This document shows, piece after piece, positions 44,244 through 52,521 of a stretch of 64,000 nucleotides of DNA. Made by a program: the position numbers and the translations under genes. The stretch is from Methylobacterium haplocladii (lineage in GTDB: Bacteria; Pseudomonadota; Alphaproteobacteria; Rhizobiales; Beijerinckiaceae). The notes below the pieces were generated by a model. It did not search any database and was not told the origin of the DNA. It was given only the letters and a program-made list of their open reading frames with translations. The number at the start of each line of letters is the position of its first letter. Positions within the stretch are counted from its first letter, which is position 1. The stretch lies in contig NZ_BJZT01000024.1 in the NCBI RefSeq assembly GCF_007992175.1, positions 58,870-122,869 on the forward strand, given 5' to 3'.

Positions 44244-44846
44244 ATGACGACGCCGCTTCTCTGCAAGCTCGCTTTCCTCGCCCTCGTCGTGGGCTGGTAC
44301 GCGATCCGGATCCCGCACAAGCGGCGGGCCAAGCGCATTCCGGTCGCCGCCTCGCACTGGGATTTCCGCGAGAACCTGCTGCTCTCGATCTCCGGCACCG
44401 GGCTGGGCGTGATCCCGATCGCCTACAGCCTGTTCGGATTCGCCAAGCTCGGCGAGCGGGCGACGAACCCGGCCCTGCTCGTCCTCGGCATCGTCGTGGC
44501 GGCGCTGGCTCTCTGGATGTTCGATAAGAGCCACCGAGGGTTGGGCCGCGAATGGTCCTTCAGCCTGGAGCTTCGCGACGGCCACCGCCTCAAGACCGAC
44601 GGCGTCTACCGATGGGTGCGCCATCCGATGTACAGCGCGTTCTGGCTCTGGGCGCTGGCCCAGGCGATCCTGCTGCCGAACTGGATCGCAGGCTTGTCCG
44701 GCCTCGCTGGATTCGGCTGCCTCTACGCATTCCGGGTGCCGCGCGAGGAGGGGATGATGCAGGAGCGGTTTGGCGATCAGTGGCGTGCATATGCGGCCGC
44801 GACGCCGCGCGTGGTGCCGTGGAAGGCTTTTTCGAAGCGACGCTGA
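44244..44846 (+). CDS. Isoprenylcysteine methyltransferase (ICMT)-like membrane protein
   Basis: The 200-residue integral membrane protein has about four hydrophobic segments (LAFLALVVGWYAI, ISGTGLGVIPIAYSLFGF, ALLVLGIVVAALALWMF, AFWLWALAQAILL). The ICMT/PEMT cofactor signature TDGVYRWVRHPMY is followed by REEGMMQERFGDQWRAYAA. This family includes small-molecule and lipid methyltransferases in bacteria, which lack prenylated proteins. It lies 35 bp after the hydrolase gene and is probably part of the same operon. The substrate is unknown. Confidence 0.8.
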   Translation: MTTPLLCKLAFLALVVGWYAIRIPHKRRAKRIPVAASHWDFRENLLLSISGTGLGVIPIAYSLFGFAKLGERATNPALLVLGIVVAALALWMFDKSHRGLGREWSFSLELRDGHRLKTDGVYRWVRHPMYSAFWLWALAQAILLPNWIAGLSGLAGFGCLYAFRVPREEGMMQERFGDQWRAYAAATPRVVPWKAFSKRR

Positions 44847-45269
44847 TCACCGCGGCGGGATCGAATACGTTCCCGTCGCATGGCAGACGATCTCGTCGCT
44901 GCCCTGCGTCGCGATCCGCACTTCCCCAACCGCGAGCCGCCGTCCGAGCTTCATCAGCGTACACTCCGCGATCAGCCCGTCCGTGCCGGGCTTCCGCAAA
45001 AAGTTGAAGCTGAGCGAGGTCGTCACCGCGAGCGCTACCGGGCCGATGTTGGCGAGGATCGCCGCGTAGAGCGCGAAATCGGCGAGCGCCATCATCGCCG
45101 GCCCCGAGACGGTGCCGCCGGGCCGCAGGAAGCGCTCGTGATGGTCGAGCCGCATCCGCGCCGTCAGCGGGCCGACCGCCTCCAAGTGGTAGGAGCGCCC
45201 GCCATCGTTCAGCTGCGGGAATTCGCGATCGAGGAAGTCGCGGGTTTCTTCGAGGCTCATCGTGGTCAT
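44847..45269 (-). CDS. PaaI-type hotdog thioesterase
   Basis: This is a predicted acyl-CoA thioesterase of about 140 residues with a single hotdog fold. The signature lies in RPGGTVSGPAMMALADFALYAAILANIGPVALAVTTSLSFNFLR, and the strand GEVRIATQGSDEIVCHATGTYSIPP ends the protein. The common catalytic Asp/Glu in the long helix is represented by ADFALY. The start may be at ATG 45269 or ATG 45260; neither has a strong ribosome site. It is convergent with the ICMT-like gene (stops abut) and divergent from the CoA-binding gene. Confidence 0.83.
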   Translation of the reverse strand: MTTMSLEETRDFLDREFPQLNDGGRSYHLEAVGPLTARMRLDHHERFLRPGGTVSGPAMMALADFALYAAILANIGPVALAVTTSLSFNFLRKPGTDGLIAECTLMKLGRRLAVGEVRIATQGSDEIVCHATGTYSIPPR

Positions 45270-45311
45270 CGCCGTCTTGCAGCACGGCAGCGGCTGGCCG
45301 ACAAGGCAGCC

Positions 45312-45851
45312 ATGGACGCCACCCTCGCCCACCACGACCGCTACCCCGACACGACGATCCGCGCGCTGATGAAGGCGACGCGCACGATCGCGCTGGTCGG
45401 CGCTTCGGCGAACCCGGCCCGGCCCAGCTACATCGTCCTCAAATACCTGTCCGAGCGCGGCTACACGGTGACCCCGGTCAATCCCGGCCTCGCCGGCCAG
45501 ACCCTGCTCGGGATGACGGTGATCGCGCGTCTCGCCGAGCTGCCCGGCCCGGTCGACATGGTCGAGATCTTCCGCAACTCCATCGCGGCGGACGGCCTCG
45601 TCGACGAGGCCCTGGCGTTGCCCGAGCTCCCGAAGATCATCTGGATGCAGCTCGGCGTTCGCAACGACGAGGCCGCGGCGCGGGCTGAGGCGCGCGGCGT
45701 CACGGTGATCATGAACCGCTGCCCGAAGATCGAATACGGCCGCCTGTCGGGCGAGATCGGCTGGACCGGCGTGAACTCCCGCATCATCAGCGCGAAGAAG
45801 CCCGTTCTGGACAAGCGCGGCGTTCAGAGGCTGACGATCGACGACCGATAG
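45312..45851 (+). CDS. CoA-binding domain protein (YccU-like)
   Basis: This 179-residue protein has one CoA-binding Rossmann domain, related to the N-terminal part of succinyl-CoA synthetase. It shows the motif TIALVGASANPARPSYIVLKYLSERGYTVTPVNP, VDMVEIFRNS, and the IWMQLGVRNDEAAARAEARGVTVIMNRCPKIE end. It binds CoA in characterised relatives, but the role is unknown. It starts at ATG 45312, 42 bp from the divergent thioesterase gene; both handle CoA-related substrates, which may be more than chance. Confidence 0.88.
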   Translation: MDATLAHHDRYPDTTIRALMKATRTIALVGASANPARPSYIVLKYLSERGYTVTPVNPGLAGQTLLGMTVIARLAELPGPVDMVEIFRNSIAADGLVDEALALPELPKIIWMQLGVRNDEAAARAEARGVTVIMNRCPKIEYGRLSGEIGWTGVNSRIISAKKPVLDKRGVQRLTIDDR

Positions 45852-45922
45852 CCGCAGCCGGCCGGCCGAGGGTCGGATGCACTCCGGGAGGCGAGCGCTG
45901 GCCTTGAGGGCAGCGCCATGTC

Positions 45923-46951
45923 ATGGGCAAGCCGGTGAGCGATCATCCCGCCGGCCTCTGTCCCGAATTTCTCGTAAGCCTGGGCTGGTCCGATTTCTTT
46001 GCGGATCAGCGTGAGCCCCATGAGACCGATCTCGCGCCGATGCGGATCGCCACGGTTCACCGTTCACGCCTGACCGCCCTGTCACTTGGCGGACCTGCCG
46101 AGCTGGTCCTTCCGGTGCACACGAACACCGGCGATTTCGCCGTGGGCGACTGGGTGCTGGTCGCCCCCGAGACGCTGACGCTACACCGCCGCTTGAGCCG
46201 CAGAACGGTGCTGGAACGGCGCATCGAAGGCAGCAAGGCTCTGCAGGCCGCCGCAGCCAATGTCGACACGCTGTTCGTCGTCACCTCCTGCAATGCCGAC
46301 TTCAATCAGGCCCGGCTGGAGCGCTATCTCGCATTGGCCAATCAGCGCGGCACGAACCCGGTGATCCTGCTCACGAAGGCCGACATGACGGCCGATCCCG
46401 GGGCTTACCAGCGCCAGGCGGCCGAATTGCAACGCGGGCTCGCCGTCGTCACCATCAATCCCCGTCTCGCTGGGGCCGCGAGCGCGTTGGCGGCATGGTG
46501 CGGGGTCGGGCGGACCGTAGCACTGGTCGGCTCCTCCGGCGTCGGCAAATCGACCCTGGTGAACACGCTGGCCGGTCCCGGCCAGGAGCTGCCCCAGGAG
46601 ACTGGCGGCATTCGCGAGCACGACGCCAAGGGGCGGCACACCACCACGTCGCGCTCCCTGCACGCCATCGCCGGCGGCGGCTGGGTCATCGACACGCCGG
46701 GGATGCGGACGCTGCACGTCAGCGACGCTGCGGAGGGCATAGAGACCCTCTATGCCGAGATCACCGAGCTCGCGCCGGCCTGCCGGTTCCGCGACTGTAC
46801 GCACGCCCACGAGCCGGGCTGCGCCGTGCAGGCCGCCGTCGCCGACGGCGGGATCGACCCTCAGCGCCTGACCCGCTGGCGCAAGCTCGTCGACGAAAAC
46901 CGCGACAACACCCCGGCGACGACGGGTCCCCGCAATCGCCACGGACGATAG
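45923..46951 (+). CDS. rsgA: Ribosome small-subunit-dependent GTPase A
   Basis: RsgA checks late maturation of the 30S subunit. The 342-residue protein has an N-terminal OB-fold (about 40-105) and a circularly permuted GTPase domain, so the motifs run G4 (LLTKAD), then G1 (VGSSGVGKSTLVN), then G3 (DTPGMRTL). The G2-like GRHTTTSR region is present. A C-terminal zinc site is seen as CRFRDCTHAHEPGC. All are intact. The start is an ATG at 45923. Confidence 0.94.
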   Translation: MGKPVSDHPAGLCPEFLVSLGWSDFFADQREPHETDLAPMRIATVHRSRLTALSLGGPAELVLPVHTNTGDFAVGDWVLVAPETLTLHRRLSRRTVLERRIEGSKALQAAAANVDTLFVVTSCNADFNQARLERYLALANQRGTNPVILLTKADMTADPGAYQRQAAELQRGLAVVTINPRLAGAASALAAWCGVGRTVALVGSSGVGKSTLVNTLAGPGQELPQETGGIREHDAKGRHTTTSRSLHAIAGGGWVIDTPGMRTLHVSDAAEGIETLYAEITELAPACRFRDCTHAHEPGCAVQAAVADGGIDPQRLTRWRKLVDENRDNTPATTGPRNRHGR

Positions 46952-47092
46952 CAGGCAACGCTCCATCGTCTCGACGCCATCGGCGGCGTCGTTGGAGGTT
47001 CTTGCCGACGTCCGTCTGCAGATGCCGCTACCCCGCCTCCGTCAACTGCGCTAACCTCTTCGAAAGCCGGTTGGCACGGTGGTCGAGGCGCC

Positions 47093-47572
47093 TTGCGACG
47101 CTTTCTGAAATTCCTTCACACGATGGGGGCGATCGGGCTGATGGGGGCGATGGCGTCGCTGCTCGTCATGCTCGGCTTCATGCCGCCGACCAGTTCGCTC
47201 GCTGCCTATGCCGCGATGCGCGGGGCCATGGGCGCCATCGCCACCTGGATCTTCTTTCCCTCGCTGGGGCTGACCCTGATCGCTGGCCTGCTCGCCATCG
47301 GCCTCAACCGCGGCTTTCACAACGCCGGCTGGGCCTGGCTGAAAGCCGCGACCGGCATCCTGGTGTTCGAGAGCGGCTTCGTCGGCATCCTGGGGCCGAT
47401 GCAGCAGGAGGCGAGCCAGAGCGCCGGCGCGCTGGCCGGCAAGGTCGATCCCGCGACCCTGGCGCAGTCGCTCGGGCCGGAGCGCAATACCCTCTGGGTG
47501 ATGCTCGCGATCGCCACGATCAACGTCGTACTCGGGATCTGGCGGCCGCGATTGATGCGGCGGTCTGCCTAG
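47093..47572 (+). CDS. Four-span inner-membrane protein (DUF2269-like)
   Basis: The 159-residue protein has about four transmembrane helices (TMGAIGLMGAMASLLVMLGF, AIATWIFFPSLGLTLIAGLLAIG, WLKAATGILVFESGFVGILG, LWVMLAIATINVVLGIW). The loop after helix three contains QQEASQSAGALAGKVDPATLA. The pattern is like DUF2269 membrane proteins, of unknown function. The start is a TTG at 47093 after a GAGG ribosome site; this fits the short basic N-terminus MRRFLKFLH. Confidence 0.65.
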   Translation: MRRFLKFLHTMGAIGLMGAMASLLVMLGFMPPTSSLAAYAAMRGAMGAIATWIFFPSLGLTLIAGLLAIGLNRGFHNAGWAWLKAATGILVFESGFVGILGPMQQEASQSAGALAGKVDPATLAQSLGPERNTLWVMLAIATINVVLGIWRPRLMRRSA

Positions 47573-47613
47573 GGCCTTCGGGCCGTTGAAACCGGAACGT
47601 CGCCGAAGCCCCT

Positions 47614-48876
47614 TCAGACCTCCGCCGGCCCCGTCTCCGGCATCAGCGCCACCGCGAAAAAGCTGATCGCGGCTGCACCGGCCAGATACAGCCCGACCGA
47701 GCCGATCCCGCCCCGATCGGCGAGCCACTGCGCGGCGAAGGGCGCGCCGGAAGCGCCGAGGATGCCGGCGAAATTGTAGGTGACCGAGGCGCCGGTGTAG
47801 CGCACGCGCACCGGAAACAGCTCGGGCAGAGCCGCACCCATCGGCCCGAAGATCCAGCCCATGGCGAAGAGCCCGAGGCAGAGGACGGCGAGGACCTGCG
47901 CCCCCTCCCCGCTCCCGAGCATCGGACCGAACACCGCGCCCAGCGCAGCGGTGACGGCGAGGCCGGAGAGCAGCACCGGCTTTCGCCCGAAGCGGTCGGC
48001 CGCAACGCCCGCGAGCGGAATCGCGAGCGCCATGAACAGGATCGCCGCGCATTCGAACAGCAGGAACATCGTCTTGGGGTAGCCGAGCCGTCCGGTGCCC
48101 CAGCTCAGCGCGAACACCGTGCAGAGGTAGAAGACCGCGTAGGGCGCCACCATCGCCAGGGTGCCGAGCAGCGTCGCCCGCCAATGGTGCGTCGCCATCG
48201 CGACGAGCGGTACGCGCTCAGGTGCGGCCTTGGCCAGTGCCGCGGCGAAGGCCGGCGTCTCGGTGAGCTTCAGCCGGACGTAGAGCCCGACCCCCACGAG
48301 CACGGAGGAGGCGAGGAAGGGCAGCCGCCAGCCCCAGGCCGCGAAGTCCTCCGAAGTCAGTGAAGAATTCAGGCCGAGGAACAGCAGGTTGGCCGCCAGG
48401 AAACCCATCGGCGCGCCGAGCTGCGGCGCGATACCGTAGAGGGCGCGGCGGCCCGGCGGCGCGTTCTCGACGGCCAGCAGGGCGGCCCCGCCCCATTCGC
48501 CGCCGAAGCCGATGCCCTGTCCGACCCGCAGCAGGCAGAGCAGCGCCGGTGCGAGCCAGCCGATGCTCGCATAGGAGGGCAGGCAGCCGATCCCGACGGT
48601 GGACATGCCCATGATCATCAGCGACGCGACCAGCGTCGCCTTGCGCCCGACCCGGTCGCCGAAATGCCCGAAGAGCGCGGCGCCCACCGGCCGGGCCACG
48701 AAGGCGATGGCGAAGGTGGCGAAGGCCTGGAGCGTCTGCGCGGCGGGATCGCCGGGCGGGAAGAAGATCGGCCCGATCACCAGGGCCGCCGCTGTGGCGT
48801 AGATGTAGAAGTCGTAGAACTCGATCGCGGTGCCGACGAAGCTGGCGACGAGGATACGGGTGGCGGAAGGCGGCAT
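47614..48876 (-). CDS. MFS transporter, metabolite:H+ symporter type
   Basis: This 420-residue transporter has 12 predicted membrane helices and belongs to the MHS branch of the major facilitator superfamily, which imports organic acids, betaines or sugars with protons. The N-terminal TAIEFYDFYIYATAAALV, the loop GHFGDRVGRKATL, RVGQGIGFGGEWGGAALLAVE and the second-half loop DRFGRKP are diagnostic. The start is the ATG at 48876, right before the first helix. It is divergent from metZ; the substrate cannot be read from sequence. Confidence 0.9.
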   Translation of the reverse strand: MPPSATRILVASFVGTAIEFYDFYIYATAAALVIGPIFFPPGDPAAQTLQAFATFAIAFVARPVGAALFGHFGDRVGRKATLVASLMIMGMSTVGIGCLPSYASIGWLAPALLCLLRVGQGIGFGGEWGGAALLAVENAPPGRRALYGIAPQLGAPMGFLAANLLFLGLNSSLTSEDFAAWGWRLPFLASSVLVGVGLYVRLKLTETPAFAAALAKAAPERVPLVAMATHHWRATLLGTLAMVAPYAVFYLCTVFALSWGTGRLGYPKTMFLLFECAAILFMALAIPLAGVAADRFGRKPVLLSGLAVTAALGAVFGPMLGSGEGAQVLAVLCLGLFAMGWIFGPMGAALPELFPVRVRYTGASVTYNFAGILGASGAPFAAQWLADRGGIGSVGLYLAGAAAISFFAVALMPETGPAEV

Positions 48877-48925
48877 GGCCCTCCTATAGCCGAGCGATGT
48901 CGCAGTGGTAGTAGAATGGGGTCCC

Positions 48926-48941
48926 GCGGAGGTGGCTCCGC
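48926..48941 (+). promoter_or_regulatory. Small hairpin in the metZ leader
   Basis: GCGGAG-GTGG-CTCCGC forms a 6-bp stem about 55 bases ahead of the start codon. It is not a recognisable SAM riboswitch; it may only be a local structure. Confidence 0.3.
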
Positions 48942-48994
48942 CGCTTGCCTCCCCCGGAACCGCAGGCGTACACGGCTCCGCGAGGAGACACCCG

Positions 48995-50275
48995 ATGACC
49001 GACCGCGAGCCCGGCTTCAATACCCTGGCGATCCACGCCGGAGCGACCCCCGACCCGACCACGGGCGCCCGGGCGACGCCGATCTACCAGACCACGTCCT
49101 TCGTCTTCGACGACGTGGATCACGCCGCCTCGCTGTTCGGTCTGCAGGCCTTCGGCAACATCTATTCCCGGATCACCAACCCGACCAACGCCGTGCTGGA
49201 GGAGCGCATCGCGGCGCTCGAAGGCGGCACTGCCGCGCTCGCCGTGGCCTCGGGCCATGCGGCCCAGTTCCTGACGCTGCACGCCCTGATGCAGCCTGGC
49301 GACGAGTTCATCGCGGCGAACAAGCTCTACGGTGGCTCGATCAACCAATTCAACCACAGTTTCAAGAACTTCGGCTGGAACGTGGTCTGGGCCGACACCG
49401 ACGATCCGGCCTCCTTCGAGGCCGCGATCACCGCCCGCACCAAGGCGATATTTTGCGAGAGCATCGCCAATCCGGGCGGCGTGATCACCGATATCGCGGC
49501 CCTGTCGGCGATTGCGAAGCGGCACAACATCCCGCTCATCGTCGACAACACCATGGCGACGCCGTACCTGATCAAGCCCTTCGAGCACGGCGCGGACATA
49601 GTCGTCCATTCGGCGACCAAGTTCCTGGGCGGACACGGCAATTCCATCGGCGGACTCATCGTCGACGGCGGCAGCTTCCGCTGGGAGGGCGATGCCCGCT
49701 ACCCGATGCTCTCGAAGCCCCGGCCGGAATATGCCGGCATGGTGCTCTCCGAGACCTTCGGTAATTTCGGATTCGCCATCGCCGTCAGGGTGTTGAGCCT
49801 GCGCGATCTCGGCCCGGCGCTCTCGCCGTTCAACGCCTTCATGATCCTCACCGGCATCGAAACCCTTCCGTTGCGGATGCAGCGCCACTCCGACAACGCG
49901 TTGCAGGTCGCGAAATTCCTGCAGCAGCATCAGTCGGTTGCGTGGGTCAGCTATCCCGGTCTCGAGACCGACCGCTATCACCAGCTCGCCAAGCGCTATA
50001 CGCCGAAGGGTGCCGGTGCGGTCTTCACCTTCGGGTTGAAGGGCGGCTACGAGGCGGGGGTGAAGCTCGTCTCGAACCTCCAACTGTTCAGCCACCTAGC
50101 CAATATCGGCGACACCCGCTCCCTGGTGATCCATCCGGCCTCGACCACCCACCGCCAGCTCACCGACGACCAGAAGCGCGCCGCCGGCGCCGGCCCGGAG
50201 GTCGTCCGCCTCTCCGTCGGCATCGAGGATCCGCTCGACCTGATCGACGATCTCGACGCGGCGCTCGGCGCCTGA
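48995..50275 (+). CDS. metZ: O-acetyl/O-succinylhomoserine sulfhydrylase (PLP-dependent)
   Basis: This PLP enzyme makes homocysteine by direct sulfhydrylation. The 426-residue protein is of the Cys/Met-metabolism family, with GFNTLAIHAGATPDPTTGARATPIYQTTSF, YSRITNPTNAVLEERIAALEGG, the DNTMATPYLIKPFEHGADIV region and the PLP lysine in VVHSATKFLGGHGNS (near residue 208). The long form, with FNAFMILTGIETLPLRMQRH, fits the MetY/MetZ-type sulfhydrylase. The ATG at 48995 has a GAGGAGA ribosome site. Acetyl versus succinyl preference is not clear, so metY is an equally valid name. Confidence 0.88.
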   Translation: MTDREPGFNTLAIHAGATPDPTTGARATPIYQTTSFVFDDVDHAASLFGLQAFGNIYSRITNPTNAVLEERIAALEGGTAALAVASGHAAQFLTLHALMQPGDEFIAANKLYGGSINQFNHSFKNFGWNVVWADTDDPASFEAAITARTKAIFCESIANPGGVITDIAALSAIAKRHNIPLIVDNTMATPYLIKPFEHGADIVVHSATKFLGGHGNSIGGLIVDGGSFRWEGDARYPMLSKPRPEYAGMVLSETFGNFGFAIAVRVLSLRDLGPALSPFNAFMILTGIETLPLRMQRHSDNALQVAKFLQQHQSVAWVSYPGLETDRYHQLAKRYTPKGAGAVFTFGLKGGYEAGVKLVSNLQLFSHLANIGDTRSLVIHPASTTHRQLTDDQKRAAGAGPEVVRLSVGIEDPLDLIDDLDAALGA

Positions 50276-50777
50276 GCGCGGGCCGGCGCGGTGAGCATCG
50301 CTCCCGTGCCGGAATGCCTGTCTGAAACTCTCAAAAAACCCGTCGGAGATGGAACGCCCGTTCCGGCTGTTCCATCTCGTTCCATCCGGACTCGCGGCCA
50401 AGCGGCCCCGGCCACCTCGGACGCGCGCATCTTTTCGGACCGACGAGGCGATGGCGGGTGCTCCCCGTTGTCCGGGACGACGATGTCGCGAAGCGTCGTC
50501 AGGCGCGATCCGCCAATCTGTCCTCCGGTGGAACAGGGCGGATCTCGAGCGCCGGGTCACCGAGCCGTTCATCCCTCCTTCGACCCGCAAAGACGGGGCT
50601 GGGTCCGGGCATCGGTCTTCGAGGATAGGACGCGGTGCTGTCTTCTCTGAAGCGCGGATCATAGTCCGTCGAACTTCCGAGCGTCCTATCGAGAGCCTGC
50701 AGCCGTTTCGGTCGGCAGAGTGCAGATCGCATCCGTAAAACTAGCTTTCATGCCTAGAATATGCTAATAAGCCTAGT
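50276..50777. other. Gap of 502 bases with an inverted repeat cluster
   Basis: No convincing gene is seen. A perfect 10-bp inverted repeat GAGATGGAAC / GTTCCATCTC occupies 50346-50378, followed at once by another GTTCCATC (50379-50386); an inner GGAAC-GCCC-GTTCC dyad also exists. The last 60 bases ahead of 50778 are A/T-rich (AAACTAGCTTTCATGCCTAG) and probably hold the promoter of the next gene. Confidence 0.45.
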
Positions 50778-51272
50778 ATGAGTTACGGCATCGTTCGCCT
50801 TTCACCCTTCGCTACAGACGAAGCCCGGGCGGAACCGCGGGGCGGATGCAAGCCGACGCCCGAGGCGTTGGAGACGGTCCGCGGATTGTTCGAGACCACC
50901 ACCCTTACCTACCGCGAGATCGCCCGGTGCACCGGGGTCTCGCCCGCCGCGATTTCGCGCCACGCTACGGCGAAGGGATGGTGCCGGCCCGAGGCCGTCT
51001 TGCGCGAAGAGCGGCTGGCGCCGGAGGGCCGGCGGCGGTCACCGCGCGGGGCGCTCGCCGGACGTATTCTGCGGCGCGCCGAAGACCTCGTCAGTATCAT
51101 CGAGATGGATCCTGCCGCGACAGTGCCGCAACTCGCCCGCGCCGCGCGTTTTCTCAGGCTCGCCGAATCGCTCGATACGGCCGCGCCGCGGCCACGTCCG
51201 AGACGGCGTCGGCGACGGATGGCAACCGCCACTGCGAATCAGCCACAGACGCCAGATCACACCGCGCCCTGA
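50778..51272 (+). CDS. Predicted helix-turn-helix DNA-binding protein
   Basis: The 164-residue protein has one helix-turn-helix of the kind seen in phage terminase small subunits and resolvases (TYREIARCTGVSPAAISRHATAKGWCRPE, about residues 53-80). It also has a helical region (AGRILRRAEDLVSIIEMDPAATVPQLARAARFLRLAE) and an Arg-rich tail with six consecutive Arg near residue 140. No large terminase or phage gene lies near, so a regulator or nucleoid protein is more likely. It is preceded by an A/T-rich promoter region. Confidence 0.7.
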   Translation: MSYGIVRLSPFATDEARAEPRGGCKPTPEALETVRGLFETTTLTYREIARCTGVSPAAISRHATAKGWCRPEAVLREERLAPEGRRRSPRGALAGRILRRAEDLVSIIEMDPAATVPQLARAARFLRLAESLDTAAPRPRPRRRRRRMATATANQPQTPDHTAP

Positions 51273-51319
51273 GGCTGTCCGCGCAGGGTTCATCACGGTC
51301 TGCACTGACCCTCCTTTAA

Positions 51320-51486
51320 CGCAGTACAAAACCCGTCACGGCACAATCCGCGGTTGATCATGGCCCGCGAGGGGTTTTTGTGCTGAAAACTGCATCGAAG
51401 CTGGGCGAGCACTCAAAAAAACACTTGAATCTTTTTCTGATCCGCATAGGTCGTTTATGGCGTAAGCCAAACACAGGAACCCCATA
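51320..51486 (+). promoter_or_regulatory. A/T-rich upstream region of the MucR-type gene
   Basis: This stretch has several A and T tracts (for example CTCAAAAAAACACTTGAATC and ATCTTTTTCTG), unlike most of the window. MucR proteins bind A/T-rich sites and commonly repress their own genes, so an autoregulatory site is likely. The exact site cannot be named. Confidence 0.4.
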
Positions 51487-52008
51487 ATGTCCGACAGTAC
51501 TGCAGCACCGCTACTCGACCGGGTCGAACTCGCCGCCGATCTGGTATCGGCCTATGTCTCGAACAATTCGCTGCCTGCCGCTGATCTTCCGGGCCTGATC
51601 ACGCAGGTCCACGCTGCACTGGCGAACCTGTCCGCGCCCGCCGCCGTACCCGAGGATTCCGTCGAGAAGGCCACGACGAGCCAGATCAAGAAGTCGGTCA
51701 CGCCGGATGCACTGATTTCCTTCATCGACGGCAAGCCCTACAAGACGCTGAAGCGTCACCTGTCGACGCACGGTCTCGACTTCGACACCTACCGCGCCCG
51801 CTACGGCCTGCCGGCGGATTACCCGACAGTCTCGGCCAACTACTCCGCGGCGCGCTCGGCCCTCGCCAAGGATCTCGGACTCGGCCAGCAGCGCCGCAAG
51901 CCCGCCGCCCAGAAGGCCGCCGAACCCGCCGAAGTCGTCGCCGACTCGCCCCCCGCCAAGGCCCCGCGCAAGACCCCCGGCCGCAAGAAGGCCGTCGAGG
52001 CTGCCTGA
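51487..52008 (+). CDS. mucR: MucR/Ros family regulator lacking zinc cysteines
   Basis: The 173-residue protein has the MucR layout: N-terminal helical part (VELAADLVSAYVSNNSLPAADLPGLITQVHAAL), then the DNA-binding domain (SVTPDALISFIDGKPYKTLKRHLSTHGLDFDTYRARYGLPADYPTVSANYSAARSALAKDLGLG). The two zinc cysteines usually found before DGK/EDGK are absent (SFIDGKPYK), while the histidines remain. An Ala/Lys/Pro-rich, histone-like tail of about 45 residues (AAQKAAEPAEVV...PGRKKAVEAA) follows. Zinc-free MucR relatives are known in rhizobia, so it may still bind DNA. It is alone on its transcript, with a terminator at 52051. Confidence 0.9.
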   Translation: MSDSTAAPLLDRVELAADLVSAYVSNNSLPAADLPGLITQVHAALANLSAPAAVPEDSVEKATTSQIKKSVTPDALISFIDGKPYKTLKRHLSTHGLDFDTYRARYGLPADYPTVSANYSAARSALAKDLGLGQQRRKPAAQKAAEPAEVVADSPPAKAPRKTPGRKKAVEAA

Positions 52009-52050
52009 ACGGTTCGACACGATCAGAAGCCATTGATCGACGACGATTTG

Positions 52051-52090
52051 GCGGCCCTTGGCATCACCTGATGCCGGGGCCGCATTTTTG
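52051..52090 (+). terminator. Intrinsic terminator after the MucR-type gene
   Basis: An outer stem GCGGCC / GGCCGC and an inner stem GGCATCA / TGATGCC form one long hairpin followed by ATTTTTG, starting 42 bases after the stop codon at 52008. Confidence 0.85.
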
Positions 52091-52251
52091 TGGCCTCATG
52101 GAGCACATGCACCGAGGAACCGTCGGATACCGGACCCAAATGGTGGTGCGCGCAAATGGCAATTCGGGCCAGCGTGCATATGCATTAATGGGGTCGGCCA
52201 ACCTCAGATTGGGGCGGCGAGCCGCACGGCTGAGTGAGCAGGTTGTGCGCC

Positions 52252-52521
52252 GTGCCCCGATACTTCTTCGACGTCCATGATGGCGTGGATGCCATCGATG
52301 ATGCAGGTCAGGATCTTCCCGACCTTCCAGCCGCCGAAGCCGAGGCTGTTCGCATCGCCGGCAACTTTGCGACTAGACCGGCCATGCTCGGCGCAGAGGG
52401 GGGCGCGTTGGTTGTCGTTGTCCGCAATGCTCCGGATTGCGTCGCGCTGAAGGTTCGCCTGGTGTTCAACATCGACAAGCCCTGGAAACGCCAGCGCGTG
52501 CCCGTCGCGTCTACGGCGTGA
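52252..52521 (+). CDS. DUF6894 family protein
   Basis: The 89-residue protein belongs to a family common in Methylobacterium and Bradyrhizobium, recognisable by the start PRYFFDVHDGVDAIDDAGQDLPDLPAAEAEAVRIAG and a C-terminal strand (VVVVRNAPDCVALKVRLVFNI). The function is unknown. The GTG at 52252 fits the family's N-terminus. The region before it contains the perfect palindrome TGCATATGCA near 52173, a possible promoter or operator part. Confidence 0.8.
   Translation: MPRYFFDVHDGVDAIDDAGQDLPDLPAAEAEAVRIAGNFATRPAMLGAEGGALVVVVRNAPDCVALKVRLVFNIDKPWKRQRVPVASTA

Noticed and set aside
48877..48994. SAM riboswitch ahead of metZ
   Set aside because: No SAM-I or SAM-II consensus was found; only a short hairpin is present.
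50355..50386. Alphaproteobacterial LexA box (GTTC-N7-GTTC)
   Set aside because: GTTC copies are spaced by 5 and 6 bases, not 7.
50778..51272. Phage terminase small subunit
   Set aside because: Only the helix-turn-helix is similar; no large terminase or other phage gene is nearby.
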